From Rhizobium sp. AQ_MP (GTDB taxonomy: Bacteria > Pseudomonadota > Alphaproteobacteria > Rhizobiales > Rhizobiaceae), in contig NZ_JACJVI010000006.1 in assembly GCF_014237835.1 (NCBI RefSeq), forward strand, positions 109,993 through 173,992: DNA of 64,000 bases. Reading direction: 5' to 3'. Below, one piece after another: positions 27,076 through 36,517 of the stretch. The notes under the pieces are model-generated. The model worked only from the letters and a program-made list of their open reading frames with translations. It was not told the DNA's origin and made no database searches. The first letter of the stretch is position 1; each line of letters starts with the position of its first letter. The position numbers were made by a program, and so were the translations under genes.

Positions 27076-29271
27076 ATGCCGAGTGTGGACCGCGATCAAC
27101 ATGATGTCGATATCGACCTCGCCCAGCTCTTCCGTGCCGTATGGGAGAGGAGGGGGCGCATTCTCGCGGCCACCGCTCTCGTTGGCGTGCTGGCCTTTGT
27201 CGGCGCGAACGCCATTTCGCCGACCTACAAGGGTGATGCCAAACTGCTGATCGAGCCGCGTGAGCCGAACTTCTCGGCTTCGGGAACCGCATCCGCCACC
27301 GTCGAGCCAATGCCCGACGAACTGAATATCGCAAGCCAGGTCCAGCTCTTGCAGTCCGTCGATCTGATCAAGCAGGTGGCCCGCGACCTCAAGCTGCACG
27401 AGCGCACCGAATTCGATCCGGACTCCAGCCCGTCTGTCGTGACCGACTTCCTCGTGCTCTTCGGACTGAAGAGCAATCCGCTGGAGCTTCCGCCGGAAGA
27501 GCGGGTCATCAAGGCCTTCAAGGAAAAGCTCGCCGTCTATCAGGTCGACAAGTCTCGCGTGATCGGGATCGAGTTTACATCGGAGGATCCCAAACTCGCG
27601 GCTCAAGTCCCGAACACGATGATGGACGTTTACCGCGCGCTGCAGAGCGGCGCCAAGCTCGACAGCAATTCCGATGCCGTCCGCTGGTTGGAGACCGAGA
27701 TTGCCAACCTGCGCGAGAAGGTGCGCGAAGCCGAGCAGAAGGTCGCCGAGTACCGCTCTTCGGCGGGCCTGATGTCTCTTGGCGCAGATCAGAGCTCCTT
27801 CAGCAGCAAGCAGCTGTCCGATATCTCGACAGAACTCGCGCGGGTCCGCAGCGAACGCGCGAGTGCCGAAGCGACGGCGGCAAACCTGCGCGAAAGCATC
27901 AAGGCCGGGAAGTCGACCGAGACCCTGGACGCCATCGCGCGCTCGGAATCGATACAGCGACTGAAGGCGACGGAATCACAGCTGCGTGCGCAGATCTCCG
28001 ATCTGTCGACACGGCTGCTCGACGGCCATCCGCAGATGAAGGCATTGCGCGCACAGCTCGTCGGCATTCGCGAACAGGTTCAGTCGGAATCGCTGCGGGT
28101 CGCCGCGAGCCTCGATAATGAAGCAGCCGTTGCCCGGGAGCGCGAAACGCAGCTGCTGGCGCAGCTCAACTCCTTGAAGGCGGACACCGCCAGAGCCGGT
28201 GAAGATGAGGTCGGTCTGAAGTCGCTCGAGCGCGAAGCGACCGCCCAGCGGCAGCTCTTGGAAACCTATCTTGCCCGCTATCGCGAAGCATCATCGCGTC
28301 TCGACAAGAATGCGAGCCCCGCAGATGCGCGCGTGATTTCGACGGCAATCGAGCCACAGGAGCCAAATTTCCCGAAGGTGGTACCGATTACCATCGTGGC
28401 GACCCTTTCGACGATGATTCTTGCGGCAGTCGCCGTGATGCTGGCTGAACTGTTCAGCGGCAGGGCCCTTCGCTCCCCGGCAGTGGGCGCATCGGTGCCG
28501 ACCCGCCGCGAGGAGGAGCCTGTTCTTGAAAGCGTGGAAGAGCTGGGACCACAACGAAAGACACGTGCGCCAGCAGATGTGCCGGCGAGCCTGCTGAACA
28601 TCGAGCCGGATGACGAACTGGTCGAGGAGATGCAGGAGGCGGTGACGGCCGAACTCCCGGTAACCCATGCCACCGAGGACGATGATGAGTTCTCGATAAC
28701 CTCGGTCGCGGATTACCTGGCCGAACAGAACACGCGCATTGCCTTCGCGATTTCTCCCTCGGGAGACGATGGTTCGCTCGGCACCGTGGCACTTGCGCGC
28801 GAACTCGCAGATCGCGGCAGCCGTGTGGCTCTCGTCGATATGACGGGCTCTGGATGCCCCACACGACTGATGGCATCCTGGCGCGACCTTGCCGGCATCA
28901 CAGACCTGTTGACCGGGGAAGCCGCGTTCGCCGATTGCATTCATCCGGACCGCTCGTCCACGGCCGACATCATTCCACAAGGCAATGCCGACATCCGGCA
29001 GGCCATGCGTGGAGCAGACCGGCTGGCAATGATCGTGGACGCGCTGGCTGACGTCTATGACATCGTGCTAGTCGAATGTGGTCCCGCCAATGCCCAGGGC
29101 GTCGCCCGGTTGAGCCGCAACGGTCGTCACGAGATCATCCTCTCGGCGCCGGAGCCTCAGGCGGCCGAACTGGCGGAGATCATGGTGGCATTCGAGGACG
29201 TCGGCTACAAGGACCTCGTTCTGCTGTCGGTCAAGACACCGCCAGCCCGCGCCAAGCGCAACGCTGCATGA
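27076..29271 (+). CDS. polysaccharide co-polymerase with degenerate BY-kinase domain (Wzc/GumC/ExoP-like)
   Basis: 731 residues; ATG 27076 is chosen because GGGAG lies 6 bases before it. An N-terminal Wzz domain (residues 10-100, with first helix ILAATALVGVLAFVGANA), a long periplasmic coiled coil (about 190-400), a second helix near residue 445 and a C-terminal Rossmann-like domain (about 550-720) give the Wzc layout. The kinase motifs are altered: the Walker A region reads SPSGDDGSLGT without the usual GK[S/T], Walker A' is VALVDMTG, Walker B is VLVECG. There is no terminal tyrosine cluster. It likely controls chain length or export without kinase activity. Confidence 0.85.
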   Translation: MPSVDRDQHDVDIDLAQLFRAVWERRGRILAATALVGVLAFVGANAISPTYKGDAKLLIEPREPNFSASGTASATVEPMPDELNIASQVQLLQSVDLIKQVARDLKLHERTEFDPDSSPSVVTDFLVLFGLKSNPLELPPEERVIKAFKEKLAVYQVDKSRVIGIEFTSEDPKLAAQVPNTMMDVYRALQSGAKLDSNSDAVRWLETEIANLREKVREAEQKVAEYRSSAGLMSLGADQSSFSSKQLSDISTELARVRSERASAEATAANLRESIKAGKSTETLDAIARSESIQRLKATESQLRAQISDLSTRLLDGHPQMKALRAQLVGIREQVQSESLRVAASLDNEAAVARERETQLLAQLNSLKADTARAGEDEVGLKSLEREATAQRQLLETYLARYREASSRLDKNASPADARVISTAIEPQEPNFPKVVPITIVATLSTMILAAVAVMLAELFSGRALRSPAVGASVPTRREEEPVLESVEELGPQRKTRAPADVPASLLNIEPDDELVEEMQEAVTAELPVTHATEDDDEFSITSVADYLAEQNTRIAFAISPSGDDGSLGTVALARELADRGSRVALVDMTGSGCPTRLMASWRDLAGITDLLTGEAAFADCIHPDRSSTADIIPQGNADIRQAMRGADRLAMIVDALADVYDIVLVECGPANAQGVARLSRNGRHEIILSAPEPQAAELAEIMVAFEDVGYKDLVLLSVKTPPARAKRNAA

Positions 29272-29301
29272 GATCTCGACCGTGAGCAGCTTTGCCGAAG
29301 C

Positions 29302-30564
29302 TCAGTCGTCGGCTTTGCCCGACGACGGGATGGTGCCCTGCGCGCGCAGCCGCTGAATCAGCGCATAGAGATGCGGGTTGCCCTTGATGAAGGACTTGGT
29401 CCGCGTCAGGCTGCGATGGGTCATGGCCGCAAGGTGGCCGGCTGGTCGGAGCGGCACCAGGACATCGTGATGGACTGTCTTGATCGTACACCAGCGCCGC
29501 TTGTAATCCTGATCGCCGATGCCGAAGTCGAACAGGGCTGCACCATCCAGCGCGCTTTGCTCGATGACGAGCCAGAACAGAAGCTCACCCGGACTGGCTT
29601 CGGCCATCAGGCTGTCGTCGATGGAACCAAACTGGCAGATGACATGGTCCCCCTTGCGGGACAGACCGGTGATCGCCGCAATCTTCCCGTCGTGCTCGCC
29701 CTTCAGTCGGATTGCATGCAATTCGAGCGGCACATCGGTTGTTCCCTGGTTCCGCTCGAGCAGCATGTGAAAGAAAGCCTGTGTCTCGGCCGGTTGAAAC
29801 ACATTCGGTAGCCCGACCGTCGCAAAGCGCTGCGCCTTCTGCTGGAAGAACAGTTCGAGTAGGGCTTTCTGATCGCCAGGCTGTTTCGGCCGGACATGAT
29901 CAAAGCCGCCGACCGCCTCCAGCTTGCGAAGTTGCGCACGGTACTTTTTACGACGGCTCTTGGCATTGAGCTGTGCGATGGTGTCTTCCATCGTCGGGGC
30001 GAGAGGCAGCTGGAACGAAGCATTCTGGTTGAGGACGTGCGGCAGATCCGCGAGCGGGTGCCTTTCCCCGCGCCAATCCAGCGGCATGTTTGTCAGGCTG
30101 AGCAGGTCGGCATGGTTGCGCAGCACCCCGATTAGGAGCGCCTCCAGCTCCCGTCCGGCGATCTGTGGTGCAGCGGATCGGAATGCGGCACTGAAGAGAC
30201 CGCTGTTGAAATTGGTGAAGGCAGAGCCGATGAACTGGGCACTGCGGACAAAGTAGTGTCGTTCAATTTCGAGCGGCAGCAGAAAGGCGACAGTGTCGTT
30301 GAGGCGTGCTTCGACGATGGCCAGCGGGTGACCGTGGGTTTCAACCCAGGCTCGGCACCAGTCGTAGCTTTGGTGCAAGGAGTTCCAGGGATCGGCCTCA
30401 AGCTGCCGCCAGATCCGTTCGAGCGGTGCCATGCGATGGTGCACGGTCAGGGAGAGACGTCCGGCTGAGGTGTCGAGGGTTGCTTCATTCCGCTCGACAG
30501 CATTGCCGTCATCACGCAGCTCTTCGGCGAAAGCCATTGCATCATGGCGCATATGGGCCCGCAT
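29302..30564 (-). CDS. GNAT-fold acyltransferase of the CelD/BcsL type
   Basis: 420 residues. The C-terminal half carries the Acetyltransf_6 (FemAB-like GNAT) domain: LNAKSRRKKYRAQLRKLE before it, and VICQFGSIDDSLMAEASPGELLFWLVIEQ followed by FDFGIGDQDYKRRW within it. Such proteins acylate polysaccharides or their precursors. It converges with the co-polymerase gene (30-base gap). The start may also be Met at 30552 or 30537. It completes the upp-like cluster. Confidence 0.82.
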   Translation of the reverse strand: MRAHMRHDAMAFAEELRDDGNAVERNEATLDTSAGRLSLTVHHRMAPLERIWRQLEADPWNSLHQSYDWCRAWVETHGHPLAIVEARLNDTVAFLLPLEIERHYFVRSAQFIGSAFTNFNSGLFSAAFRSAAPQIAGRELEALLIGVLRNHADLLSLTNMPLDWRGERHPLADLPHVLNQNASFQLPLAPTMEDTIAQLNAKSRRKKYRAQLRKLEAVGGFDHVRPKQPGDQKALLELFFQQKAQRFATVGLPNVFQPAETQAFFHMLLERNQGTTDVPLELHAIRLKGEHDGKIAAITGLSRKGDHVICQFGSIDDSLMAEASPGELLFWLVIEQSALDGAALFDFGIGDQDYKRRWCTIKTVHHDVLVPLRPAGHLAAMTHRSLTRTKSFIKGNPHLYALIQRLRAQGTIPSSGKADD

Positions 30565-30679
30565 GTACCCTATCCCGTCGTGTTTTTAAGACCAGCCGGA
30601 ACTTAGGCCGACACTGCCAACAAACGGTTATCGGTAGAGGCTCGGATGGCCACGACGCAACGCCAGGGTAAAGGCCGGG

Positions 30680-30907
30680 TTAATCCGTGTCCTTCTTCTT
30701 GAAAGGGCCGGCCATCCACTTGATGACGAGCATTGCCGGAACGACCCACAACAGGCCTGTCAGCAGGAAGTAGAGAAGATGCGCCCACCAGGGCGCCGTA
30801 GCCAGCGTGGCCGTGGCGATCGTGGTCGCGAGCAGGGCATAGATCGACACGATCAGGATGATCAGGATCGTTCCGATGAAGGATCTTAGTTTCGGGCGCC
30901 TCGTCAT
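30680..30907 (-). CDS. DUF2842 small membrane protein
   Basis: 75 residues from ATG 30907. Two transmembrane helices (IGTILIILIVSIYALLAT and HLLYFLLTGLLWVVPAML) and the terminal WMAGPFKKKDTD are typical of DUF2842. The frame is open upstream as a shadow, but homologues start at MTRRPKLR (recalled). It is divergent from ctaA, an arrangement seen in other rhizobia. Function unknown. Confidence 0.85.
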   Translation of the reverse strand: MTRRPKLRSFIGTILIILIVSIYALLATTIATATLATAPWWAHLLYFLLTGLLWVVPAMLVIKWMAGPFKKKDTD

Positions 30908-30986
30908 GCCTCTTCCTACTCGACCTGGCGGTCCGCTGCGACGCGACCGCTTGCCGCAAACCGGCGGGCTTGTTTTGCACGCCCGA

Positions 30987-31000
30987 CTGATGCAAATCAA
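30987..31000. promoter_or_regulatory. near-consensus FNR/FixK box upstream of ctaA
   Basis: CTGAT-GCAA-ATCAA matches the TTGAT-N4-ATCAA anaerobox at 9 of 10 positions. It ends 22 bases before the ctaA ATG, a position more consistent with repression of ctaA under low oxygen. It is also about 80 bases upstream of the DUF2842 start. Confidence 0.35.
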
Positions 31001-31022
31001 CGGGCGAAAAGAGGATTGACGA

Positions 31023-32126
31023 ATGACAGCTGTGTTGACCGGAACCGAGTTGCAGGTGCGCAAGGATATTGCCCGCGTGGACGCCGATCGCAAGGCGATC
31101 CGCATCTGGCTGGGTGTGGTGATCTTTGCGCTCTTCTGTCTCGTGCTGGTGGGGGGCGCAACGCGTCTCACCGATTCCGGCCTGTCGATCACCCAGTGGA
31201 AGCCGATCCATGGCGTGATTCCGCCGCTGACGACCGAGGAGTGGGAGCAGGAGCTTGAACTCTATCGTCAGATCCCGGAATACCAGCAGATCAACAAGGG
31301 CATGAGCCTCGACGAGTTCAAGTTCATCTTCTGGTGGGAATGGGCGCACCGCCTGCTCGCCCGCATGATCGGCCTGATCTTCGCTCTCCCGCTCGCCTAT
31401 TTCTGGATCCGCGGCAAGGTCGAGCCCAGCCTGCGTGCGCCGCTCGTCGGGCTTCTTGCCCTCGGCGGTCTGCAGGGCTTCATCGGCTGGTGGATGGTCT
31501 CGTCGGGCCTGAGCGAGCGCGTCGATGTCAGCCAGTATCGCCTGGCCGTGCACCTGATGATGGCCTGTTTCATATTTGCAAGCTGTGTCTGGATCTTCCG
31601 CAGCCTCTTCCCGCATACCAATGACGCCGCACCCACGTCAAAAAGCCGTCTGTTTGCAGCGGTACTGCTTGTTATGACCTTCGTGCAGATCTATCTCGGC
31701 GCGCTCGTAGCTGGCCTCGATGCCGGCTTCAGCTACAACACCTGGCCGCTGATGGACGGTGCCTGGATCCCGCAGGGCCTATTCGTTCAGGCACCAGCCT
31801 GGATCAACCTCTTCGAAAACCCGAAGACCGTTCAATACATCCACCGCATCGGCGCCTATGTCCTCTGGGCAGCAGCACTTCTGCACATGATCCAGAGCCT
31901 GCGGGCCGCCCCGCAAACCACCCATGCCCGCCGCAGCGTGGTGCTCTTCGTCCTCATCAGCATCCAGGCGGTCATTGGCATCGTCACGCTCGTCACCCAG
32001 GTGCCGCTGCATGCGGGCGTGACGCACCAGGGCATGGCGCTCGTGGTGCTCGCCTTCGCGGTTGCGCATCTTCGCGCCTTCTACGGCGAGCGCCAGAAGC
32101 CGGTTCTCGTCGAGGTCCGCGACTGA
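31023..32126 (+). CDS. ctaA: heme A synthase (COX15/CtaA type 2)
   Basis: 367 residues with eight transmembrane helices. It oxidises the methyl group of heme O to make heme A for aa3-type cytochrome oxidase. Signature segments: [38 protein letters not shown] (heme ligand His), [13 protein letters not shown] and the second-half His motifs [16 protein letters not shown] and IHRIGAY. ATG 31023 follows GAGGA. Confidence 0.95.
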   Translation: MTAVLTGTELQVRKDIARVDADRKAIRIWLGVVIFALFCLVLVGGATRLTDSGLSITQWKPIHGVIPPLTTEEWEQELELYRQIPEYQQINKGMSLDEFKFIFWWEWAHRLLARMIGLIFALPLAYFWIRGKVEPSLRAPLVGLLALGGLQGFIGWWMVSSGLSERVDVSQYRLAVHLMMACFIFASCVWIFRSLFPHTNDAAPTSKSRLFAAVLLVMTFVQIYLGALVAGLDAGFSYNTWPLMDGAWIPQGLFVQAPAWINLFENPKTVQYIHRIGAYVLWAAALLHMIQSLRAAPQTTHARRSVVLFVLISIQAVIGIVTLVTQVPLHAGVTHQGMALVVLAFAVAHLRAFYGERQKPVLVEVRD

Positions 32127-32127
32127 G

Positions 32128-32952
32128 CTATCCGAAGCGATAGGCAGAATAGGGCTTTCCGAGGAACTCGCCCCGGAACACTTGTCGCCCCCCATCGCTG
32201 CCGGCCGCACCCGAGGCGACGAATAGCGGGACGAGGTGATCGTGGTCGGGAACATGGCAGGCCAGCGCATCCGGGTTCTGGTCCCAGGTTGCGAGAGCAT
32301 TCGCGCGCGCTTCGCTATCCGTTGACGCAACCGCCTGCGTCAGCCAGTCGTCAAAGCGGATCGCCTGTTGCACATGGTTCGGTTCGGCCTGCCGGAACAT
32401 CCGCATGTTGTGATAGCTCATTCCCGAAGCGACAATCAGCACGTCTTCGTCGCGCAGCGGCGCGAGCGCCTTGCCGATCGCCACATGGCTGTCGACATCA
32501 AGCGTGTTCTTCAGTGAGATCATGGTGATCGGCACATCCGCTTCCGGATAGACCAGCATGAAAGGGATGAACACGCCATGGTCGAAGCCGCGGCTGCCAT
32601 CTTCCGCACTTTCGATCCCGGCCTCGGAAAGCAGCATCCGGGCCCGGGCTGCGAGATCCGGCGACCCGGGGGCAGGGTAGGAGAGCTCGTAAGTATGCGG
32701 TGGGAAATTGTAATAGTCGAAGAGCATGCCAGGCCTCGCACACGTGCTCACCGTCGGCACCGGTTCCTTCTCCCAATGGCCGGAGACGACAAGCACGGCC
32801 TTCGGTCGTCGCCCGATCTCGGAGTCAAGGCCGCGCAGGAAGGTGCCCAGATCGTCCCAGGGTGCCCGGCCTTCGGCATCACGCGGAAATTCCATGAATG
32901 GCCAGGGGCCACCGCCATGGGGAATGAAGTAGACGGGGAAACGTTCGCTCAT
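32128..32952 (-). CDS. class III extradiol dioxygenase (DODA/YgiD, LigB-type)
   Basis: 274 residues. LigB-fold ring-cleaving dioxygenase related to 4,5-DOPA dioxygenase. Metal-ligand candidates are His12 (FIPHGGG), His59 in VVSGHWEK, and the His in SRGFDHGVFIP; GMSYHNMR is also conserved. The stop lies 1 base from the ctaA stop, a convergent pair with no room for a terminator. Substrate is unknown; the family acts on catechol-like compounds. Confidence 0.87.
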   Translation of the reverse strand: MSERFPVYFIPHGGGPWPFMEFPRDAEGRAPWDDLGTFLRGLDSEIGRRPKAVLVVSGHWEKEPVPTVSTCARPGMLFDYYNFPPHTYELSYPAPGSPDLAARARMLLSEAGIESAEDGSRGFDHGVFIPFMLVYPEADVPITMISLKNTLDVDSHVAIGKALAPLRDEDVLIVASGMSYHNMRMFRQAEPNHVQQAIRFDDWLTQAVASTDSEARANALATWDQNPDALACHVPDHDHLVPLFVASGAAGSDGGRQVFRGEFLGKPYSAYRFG

Positions 32953-33062
32953 CGGAGTGCCTCACTTTCAGGGAGAGACTACCATCCCTGATCGTCCTCC
33001 ATAACCACTCGGAAGAGCGACATTTCGTTCAAAAAATGAACGATCATCCATGGCCAGCGACT

Positions 33063-33452
33063 CTATTCCGGCTTGTGGCACACCGCCTCGATGTTGTGTC
33101 CATCGAGATCAAACACGAAGGCGCCATAGTAGTTGGGATGGTAGTGCGCACGGATCCCGGGCGGACCGTTGTCGGTCCCGCCAGCGGCAATCGCTGCTGC
33201 ATAGAAGGCGTCGACGGCGGCACGGCTCTCGGCCATGAAGGCAATATGCAGCGAACCTTTAGTGCGCCCGCCTGTCCCTATCCAAAACGACGGCTTGCCG
33301 TTGAGCCCATAGCCTGCGCCCTCATAGGTGCCGCCGGTCTCTTCCGCCGTGACCGCCATCACGCAGGATGCGCCGATGGTCGGCATGACGGCATCGTAGA
33401 ACGACTTGGCTTTCGTGTAGTCCGCAACCGACAACCCAATATGATCCAGCAT
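33063..33452 (-). CDS. VOC/glyoxalase-fold protein
   Basis: 129 residues. Two beta-alpha-beta-beta-beta modules: MLDHIGLSVADYTKAKSFYDAVM and SLHIAFMAESRAAVDAFYAAAI, ending in AFVFDLDGHNIEAVCH. His4, His in LHIAF and Glu in NIEAV are the likely metal ligands. The product may be a lyase, dioxygenase or resistance protein; the sequence does not say which. It precedes argC on the minus strand but is downstream of it in transcription (27-base gap). Confidence 0.85.
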   Translation of the reverse strand: MLDHIGLSVADYTKAKSFYDAVMPTIGASCVMAVTAEETGGTYEGAGYGLNGKPSFWIGTGGRTKGSLHIAFMAESRAAVDAFYAAAIAAGGTDNGPPGIRAHYHPNYYGAFVFDLDGHNIEAVCHKPE

Positions 33453-33479
33453 GACTACCTACCTTTTAGGACGCCGGTT

Positions 33480-34412
33480 TTAGGCCGAGAGCATCAGATC
33501 CATGTTCTGCACGGCCGCCCCAGACGCGCCCTTGCCGAGATTGTCGAGCAAGGCCACCAGATTGACGTGCGCGCCACCAGGCGCGCCTAAGACGAAGAGC
33601 TTCATGGTGTCCTTACCCGCCAGCTCCTCGGCATCAATGCGCGGCAGCTTCGCGCTTTCAGCGAGCGGGACGACGCTGACGATGTCCTGACCCGCATAAT
33701 GGGCGACGAGTGCCGCGTGAATGCTCTCGAAAGTGGTGCCCGAAGCGAGATCATCGAGGAAGAGCGGCACCTGCACGATCATGCCCTGCGGGAAGCGACC
33801 GACGGAGGGGGCAAAGAGCGGCGCGCGGTCAAGCAGGCCATGGGTCTGCATTTCCGGCACATGCTTGTGCTTCAGCGTCAGGCCGTAGAGGAAGTTGTTT
33901 GCAGCCAGATGCTCGGGATGATCAGTGTCTTCCATCTGCGCAATCATCTGCTTGCCGCCGCCGGTATAGCCGGAAACAGCATTGACCGACACTGGATAGC
34001 CGTCCGGCAGGATGCCGGCGGCGCGCAGCGGCCGGATGAGGCCGATCGCACCGGTCGGATAGCAGCCTGGATTGGAGACGTAGCGCGCTGTCTGAATTTT
34101 CGCCTTCTGCGCCTTGTCCATTTCGGCAAAGCCATAGGCCCAGTCCGGATGGACACGGAACGCCGTCGAGGCGTCCAGAAGGCGGACATTGTTGTTGGCC
34201 GCCGTCATCTCATGGGCCTGCTTCGACGCGTCGTCAGGCAGGCAAAGGATGGCGATGTCGGCGCTGTTCAGCATGTCCTCCCGCATCTTCTCGTTCCGCC
34301 GCTCGGCTTCCGGGATGGACAAAAGCTCAAGATCACGGCGGTCGGCCAGGCGCGTGCGGATCTGCAGACCCGTTGTGCCATGTTCGCCGTCGATGAAGAT
34401 CTTCGCTGCCAT
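33480..34412 (-). CDS. argC: N-acetyl-gamma-glutamyl-phosphate reductase, type 2
   Basis: 310 residues, the shorter type 2 form. It reduces N-acetylglutamyl phosphate to the semialdehyde, the third step of arginine synthesis, with NADPH. N-terminal Rossmann start [19 protein letters not shown], catalytic Cys117 in SNPGCYPTG, and [11 protein letters not shown] are clear. Located 71 bases downstream of the agmatinase gene; together with rpsI-rplM upstream this is the usual alphaproteobacterial context. Confidence 0.95.
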   Translation of the reverse strand: MAAKIFIDGEHGTTGLQIRTRLADRRDLELLSIPEAERRNEKMREDMLNSADIAILCLPDDASKQAHEMTAANNNVRLLDASTAFRVHPDWAYGFAEMDKAQKAKIQTARYVSNPGCYPTGAIGLIRPLRAAGILPDGYPVSVNAVSGYTGGGKQMIAQMEDTDHPEHLAANNFLYGLTLKHKHVPEMQTHGLLDRAPLFAPSVGRFPQGMIVQVPLFLDDLASGTTFESIHAALVAHYAGQDIVSVVPLAESAKLPRIDAEELAGKDTMKLFVLGAPGGAHVNLVALLDNLGKGASGAAVQNMDLMLSA

Positions 34413-34480
34413 TTGTCTAGTCCCGTCAGAGATTTGGAGGAGAGAGCGGACTCATTTTGTGAGTATGTTGAATCAGTATG

Positions 34481-35434
34481 TCAGGCGCGCGTCGCAAGCT
34501 TTTCGGCGCGCAGGCCCAGCATATACATGGCAACCGTCGCACCGGCAATTGCGGTGATGTCGGCGTGGTCATAGGCAGGTGCCACTTCGACGATGTCAGA
34601 GCCGCGGATGTCGAGAGGGCCGAGCTTGCGAAGGACCGAGAGGATCTTCGCGGACGAAGGCCCGCCTGCGACCGGCGTGCCGGTGCCCGGTGCGAAAGCC
34701 GGATCCAGGCAGTCGATATCGAAGGTGAGATAGGTCGGTGCCGATCCGACATGCGAGAGGATCGCATCCGCAATCGCTTGGGAGCTCATGTCCTCGACCT
34801 CCCAACCATGCAGGATCTTGATGCCAAAATCCTCGGGCGCATGGGTCCGGATACCGATCTGGATCGATTTCGTCGGATCGATGACGCCTTCGCGCACCGC
34901 GCGGCAGACGAAGGAGCCATGATCGATCCTCTGACCGTCGTCGTCCCAGGTGTCCTGATGCGCATCGAAATGCACCATCGCCAGCGGCCCGTGCTTCGCC
35001 GCATGGGCTTTCAGAAGTGGCCATGTGACGAAATGGTCACCGCCGAGCCCGAGCAGATAGGCGCCCGAAGCGATGATCTCGGCTGCCTTCTCTTCGATCA
35101 GGGAAGGGGTCTTTTGGTGGTTGCCGAAGTCGAGCAGCACGTCGCCGTAGTCGGTGACCGCCATCTGCTCGAACAGATCTCGCGAGAAGGGGTATTGCGG
35201 GTCGTTGTCGAAGATCGCCGAGGCGCGGCGGATCGCCTGCGGTCCAAAGCGCGCGCCAGGGCGGTTGGAGACAGCCGCGTCAAAGGGAATGCCGAGCACG
35301 ACCGCGTCGACATCGGTGAGATCCTTGGAATACATGCGCCGCATGAAGGACAGCACGCCCGCATAGGTCGGGTCGGTCGCAGCGCCCTTAAGGGCTTTGG
35401 CGGTGAACGCGTTGTCGATCGTCTTGCTGGCCAT
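34481..35434 (-). CDS. speB: agmatinase
   Basis: 317 residues from ATG 35434, preceded by GAGAGAG. Mn-dependent ureohydrolase that converts agmatine into putrescine and urea. Metal ligands are His134 (GGDH), Asp157, His159 and Asp161 (FDAHQD) and the Asp pair in FDIDCLDPAFAPG. Another ureohydrolase such as guanidinobutyrase is possible, but the overall sequence fits SpeB. A palindrome lies directly upstream. Confidence 0.88.
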   Translation of the reverse strand: MASKTIDNAFTAKALKGAATDPTYAGVLSFMRRMYSKDLTDVDAVVLGIPFDAAVSNRPGARFGPQAIRRASAIFDNDPQYPFSRDLFEQMAVTDYGDVLLDFGNHQKTPSLIEEKAAEIIASGAYLLGLGGDHFVTWPLLKAHAAKHGPLAMVHFDAHQDTWDDDGQRIDHGSFVCRAVREGVIDPTKSIQIGIRTHAPEDFGIKILHGWEVEDMSSQAIADAILSHVGSAPTYLTFDIDCLDPAFAPGTGTPVAGGPSSAKILSVLRKLGPLDIRGSDIVEVAPAYDHADITAIAGATVAMYMLGLRAEKLATRA

Positions 35435-35453
35435 GAGGTCTCTCTCGGTGGGA

Positions 35454-35467
35454 AATTTGATCAAATT
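35454..35467. promoter_or_regulatory. perfect palindrome upstream of agmatinase gene
   Basis: AATTTGATCAAATT, 14 bp, perfectly symmetrical, is centred 26 bases upstream of the speB start. Its AT-rich flanks and position at the promoter suggest an operator, possibly of the Lrp/AsnC or LysR type. No regulator gene is adjacent. Confidence 0.4.
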
Positions 35468-35531
35468 ATACAGCTCGTGCCCATGGTCAAGCACGAAGGC
35501 GGGGGAGGGGCCGTCATCCGGTCATCGAAAC

Positions 35532-35559
35532 AAAAAAAGGCGGAGCCGAAGCCCCGCCT
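35532..35559 (-). terminator. terminator of the rplM-rpsI operon
   Basis: On the minus strand a 9-bp stem (AGGCGGGGC / GCTCCGCCT, one mismatch) with TTCG loop is followed by seven T. It lies 27 bases past the rpsI stop. Confidence 0.85.
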
Positions 35560-35585
35560 GATTTCCGTGTCCGGTTGTCCAGCGA

Positions 35586-36050
35586 TTAACGCTTGGAGAA
35601 CTGGAACGAACGACGGGCCTTGGCCTTGCCGTACTTCTTACGCTCGACAACGCGGCTGTCGCGGGTCAGGAAGCCACCCTTCTTCAGGACCGAGCGCAGG
35701 CCCGGTTCGAAGTAGGTGAGGGCCTTCGAGAGACCATGACGGACAGCGCCGGCCTGGCCGGAGAGACCGCCGCCGTGAACGGTGGCGATGATGTCGAACT
35801 GGCCGTCACGAGCAGCTGCGACGATCGGCTGCTGCAGGATCATCTGCAGAACCGGGCGTGCGAAGTAGGTGCGGAACTCGCGGCCGTTCACGGTGATCTT
35901 GCCGGTGCCCGGCTTGACCCACACGCGGGCGACTGCGTTCTTGCGCTTGCCGGTGGCGTAGGAGCGACCCAGCGAGTCGACCTTGCGGACGTGAGCCGGA
36001 GCTGCGTCCTGTGCCGGGGCAAGGTCCTTCAGGGAAGAAAGATCGGCCAT
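35586..36050 (-). CDS. rpsI: 30S ribosomal protein S9
   Basis: 154 residues. Small-subunit protein whose C-terminal tail ([10 protein letters not shown]) reaches the P-site tRNA. It has an N-terminal extension of about 25 residues rich in Ala/Asp, normal in alphaproteobacteria, before [15 protein letters not shown]. Core motifs [14 protein letters not shown] and [12 protein letters not shown] are intact. Its start lies 2 bases after the rplM stop. Confidence 0.97.
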   Translation of the reverse strand: MADLSSLKDLAPAQDAAPAHVRKVDSLGRSYATGKRKNAVARVWVKPGTGKITVNGREFRTYFARPVLQMILQQPIVAAARDGQFDIIATVHGGGLSGQAGAVRHGLSKALTYFEPGLRSVLKKGGFLTRDSRVVERKKYGKAKARRSFQFSKR

Positions 36051-36052
36051 AC

Positions 36053-36517
36053 TTAGGCGCTCCTTGTGTTCTTGGCGTTCAGCTTGGCAACGTCGAGAGC
36101 GACGGGCTGCTGGGCTTCATGCGGGTGGTTTACGCCGGCGTAAACGCGCAGGTTCTTCATCTGGCGACGGCCAAGCGGACCGCGCGGGATCATGCGCTCG
36201 ACGGCCTTCTCGATGACGCGCTCCGGGAAGCGGCCTTCGATGATCTGGCGAGCCGTACGCTCCTTGATGCCGCCCGGATAACCGGTGTGCCAGTAGTACT
36301 TCTTGTCGGCATACTTCTTGCCGGTGAAGACGACCTTTTCGGCGTTGATGACGATGACATTGTCGCCGTCGTCAACATGGGGGGTATAGGTGGCCTTGTG
36401 CTTGCCGCGCAGGTGCGTGGCGATGATGGTGGCGAGGCGGCCGACAACGAGCCCTTCGGCGTCGATGAGGATCCACTTCTTCTCCACCTCTGCAGGCTTC
36501 TGAACGAAGGTAGACAT
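36053..36517 (-). CDS. rplM: 50S ribosomal protein L13
   Basis: 154 residues from ATG 36517, preceded by AAAGAGACC. Early assembly protein of the large subunit. Motifs: [67 protein letters not shown]. First gene of the rplM-rpsI operon. Confidence 0.97.
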   Translation of the reverse strand: MSTFVQKPAEVEKKWILIDAEGLVVGRLATIIATHLRGKHKATYTPHVDDGDNVIVINAEKVVFTGKKYADKKYYWHTGYPGGIKERTARQIIEGRFPERVIEKAVERMIPRGPLGRRQMKNLRVYAGVNHPHEAQQPVALDVAKLNAKNTRSA

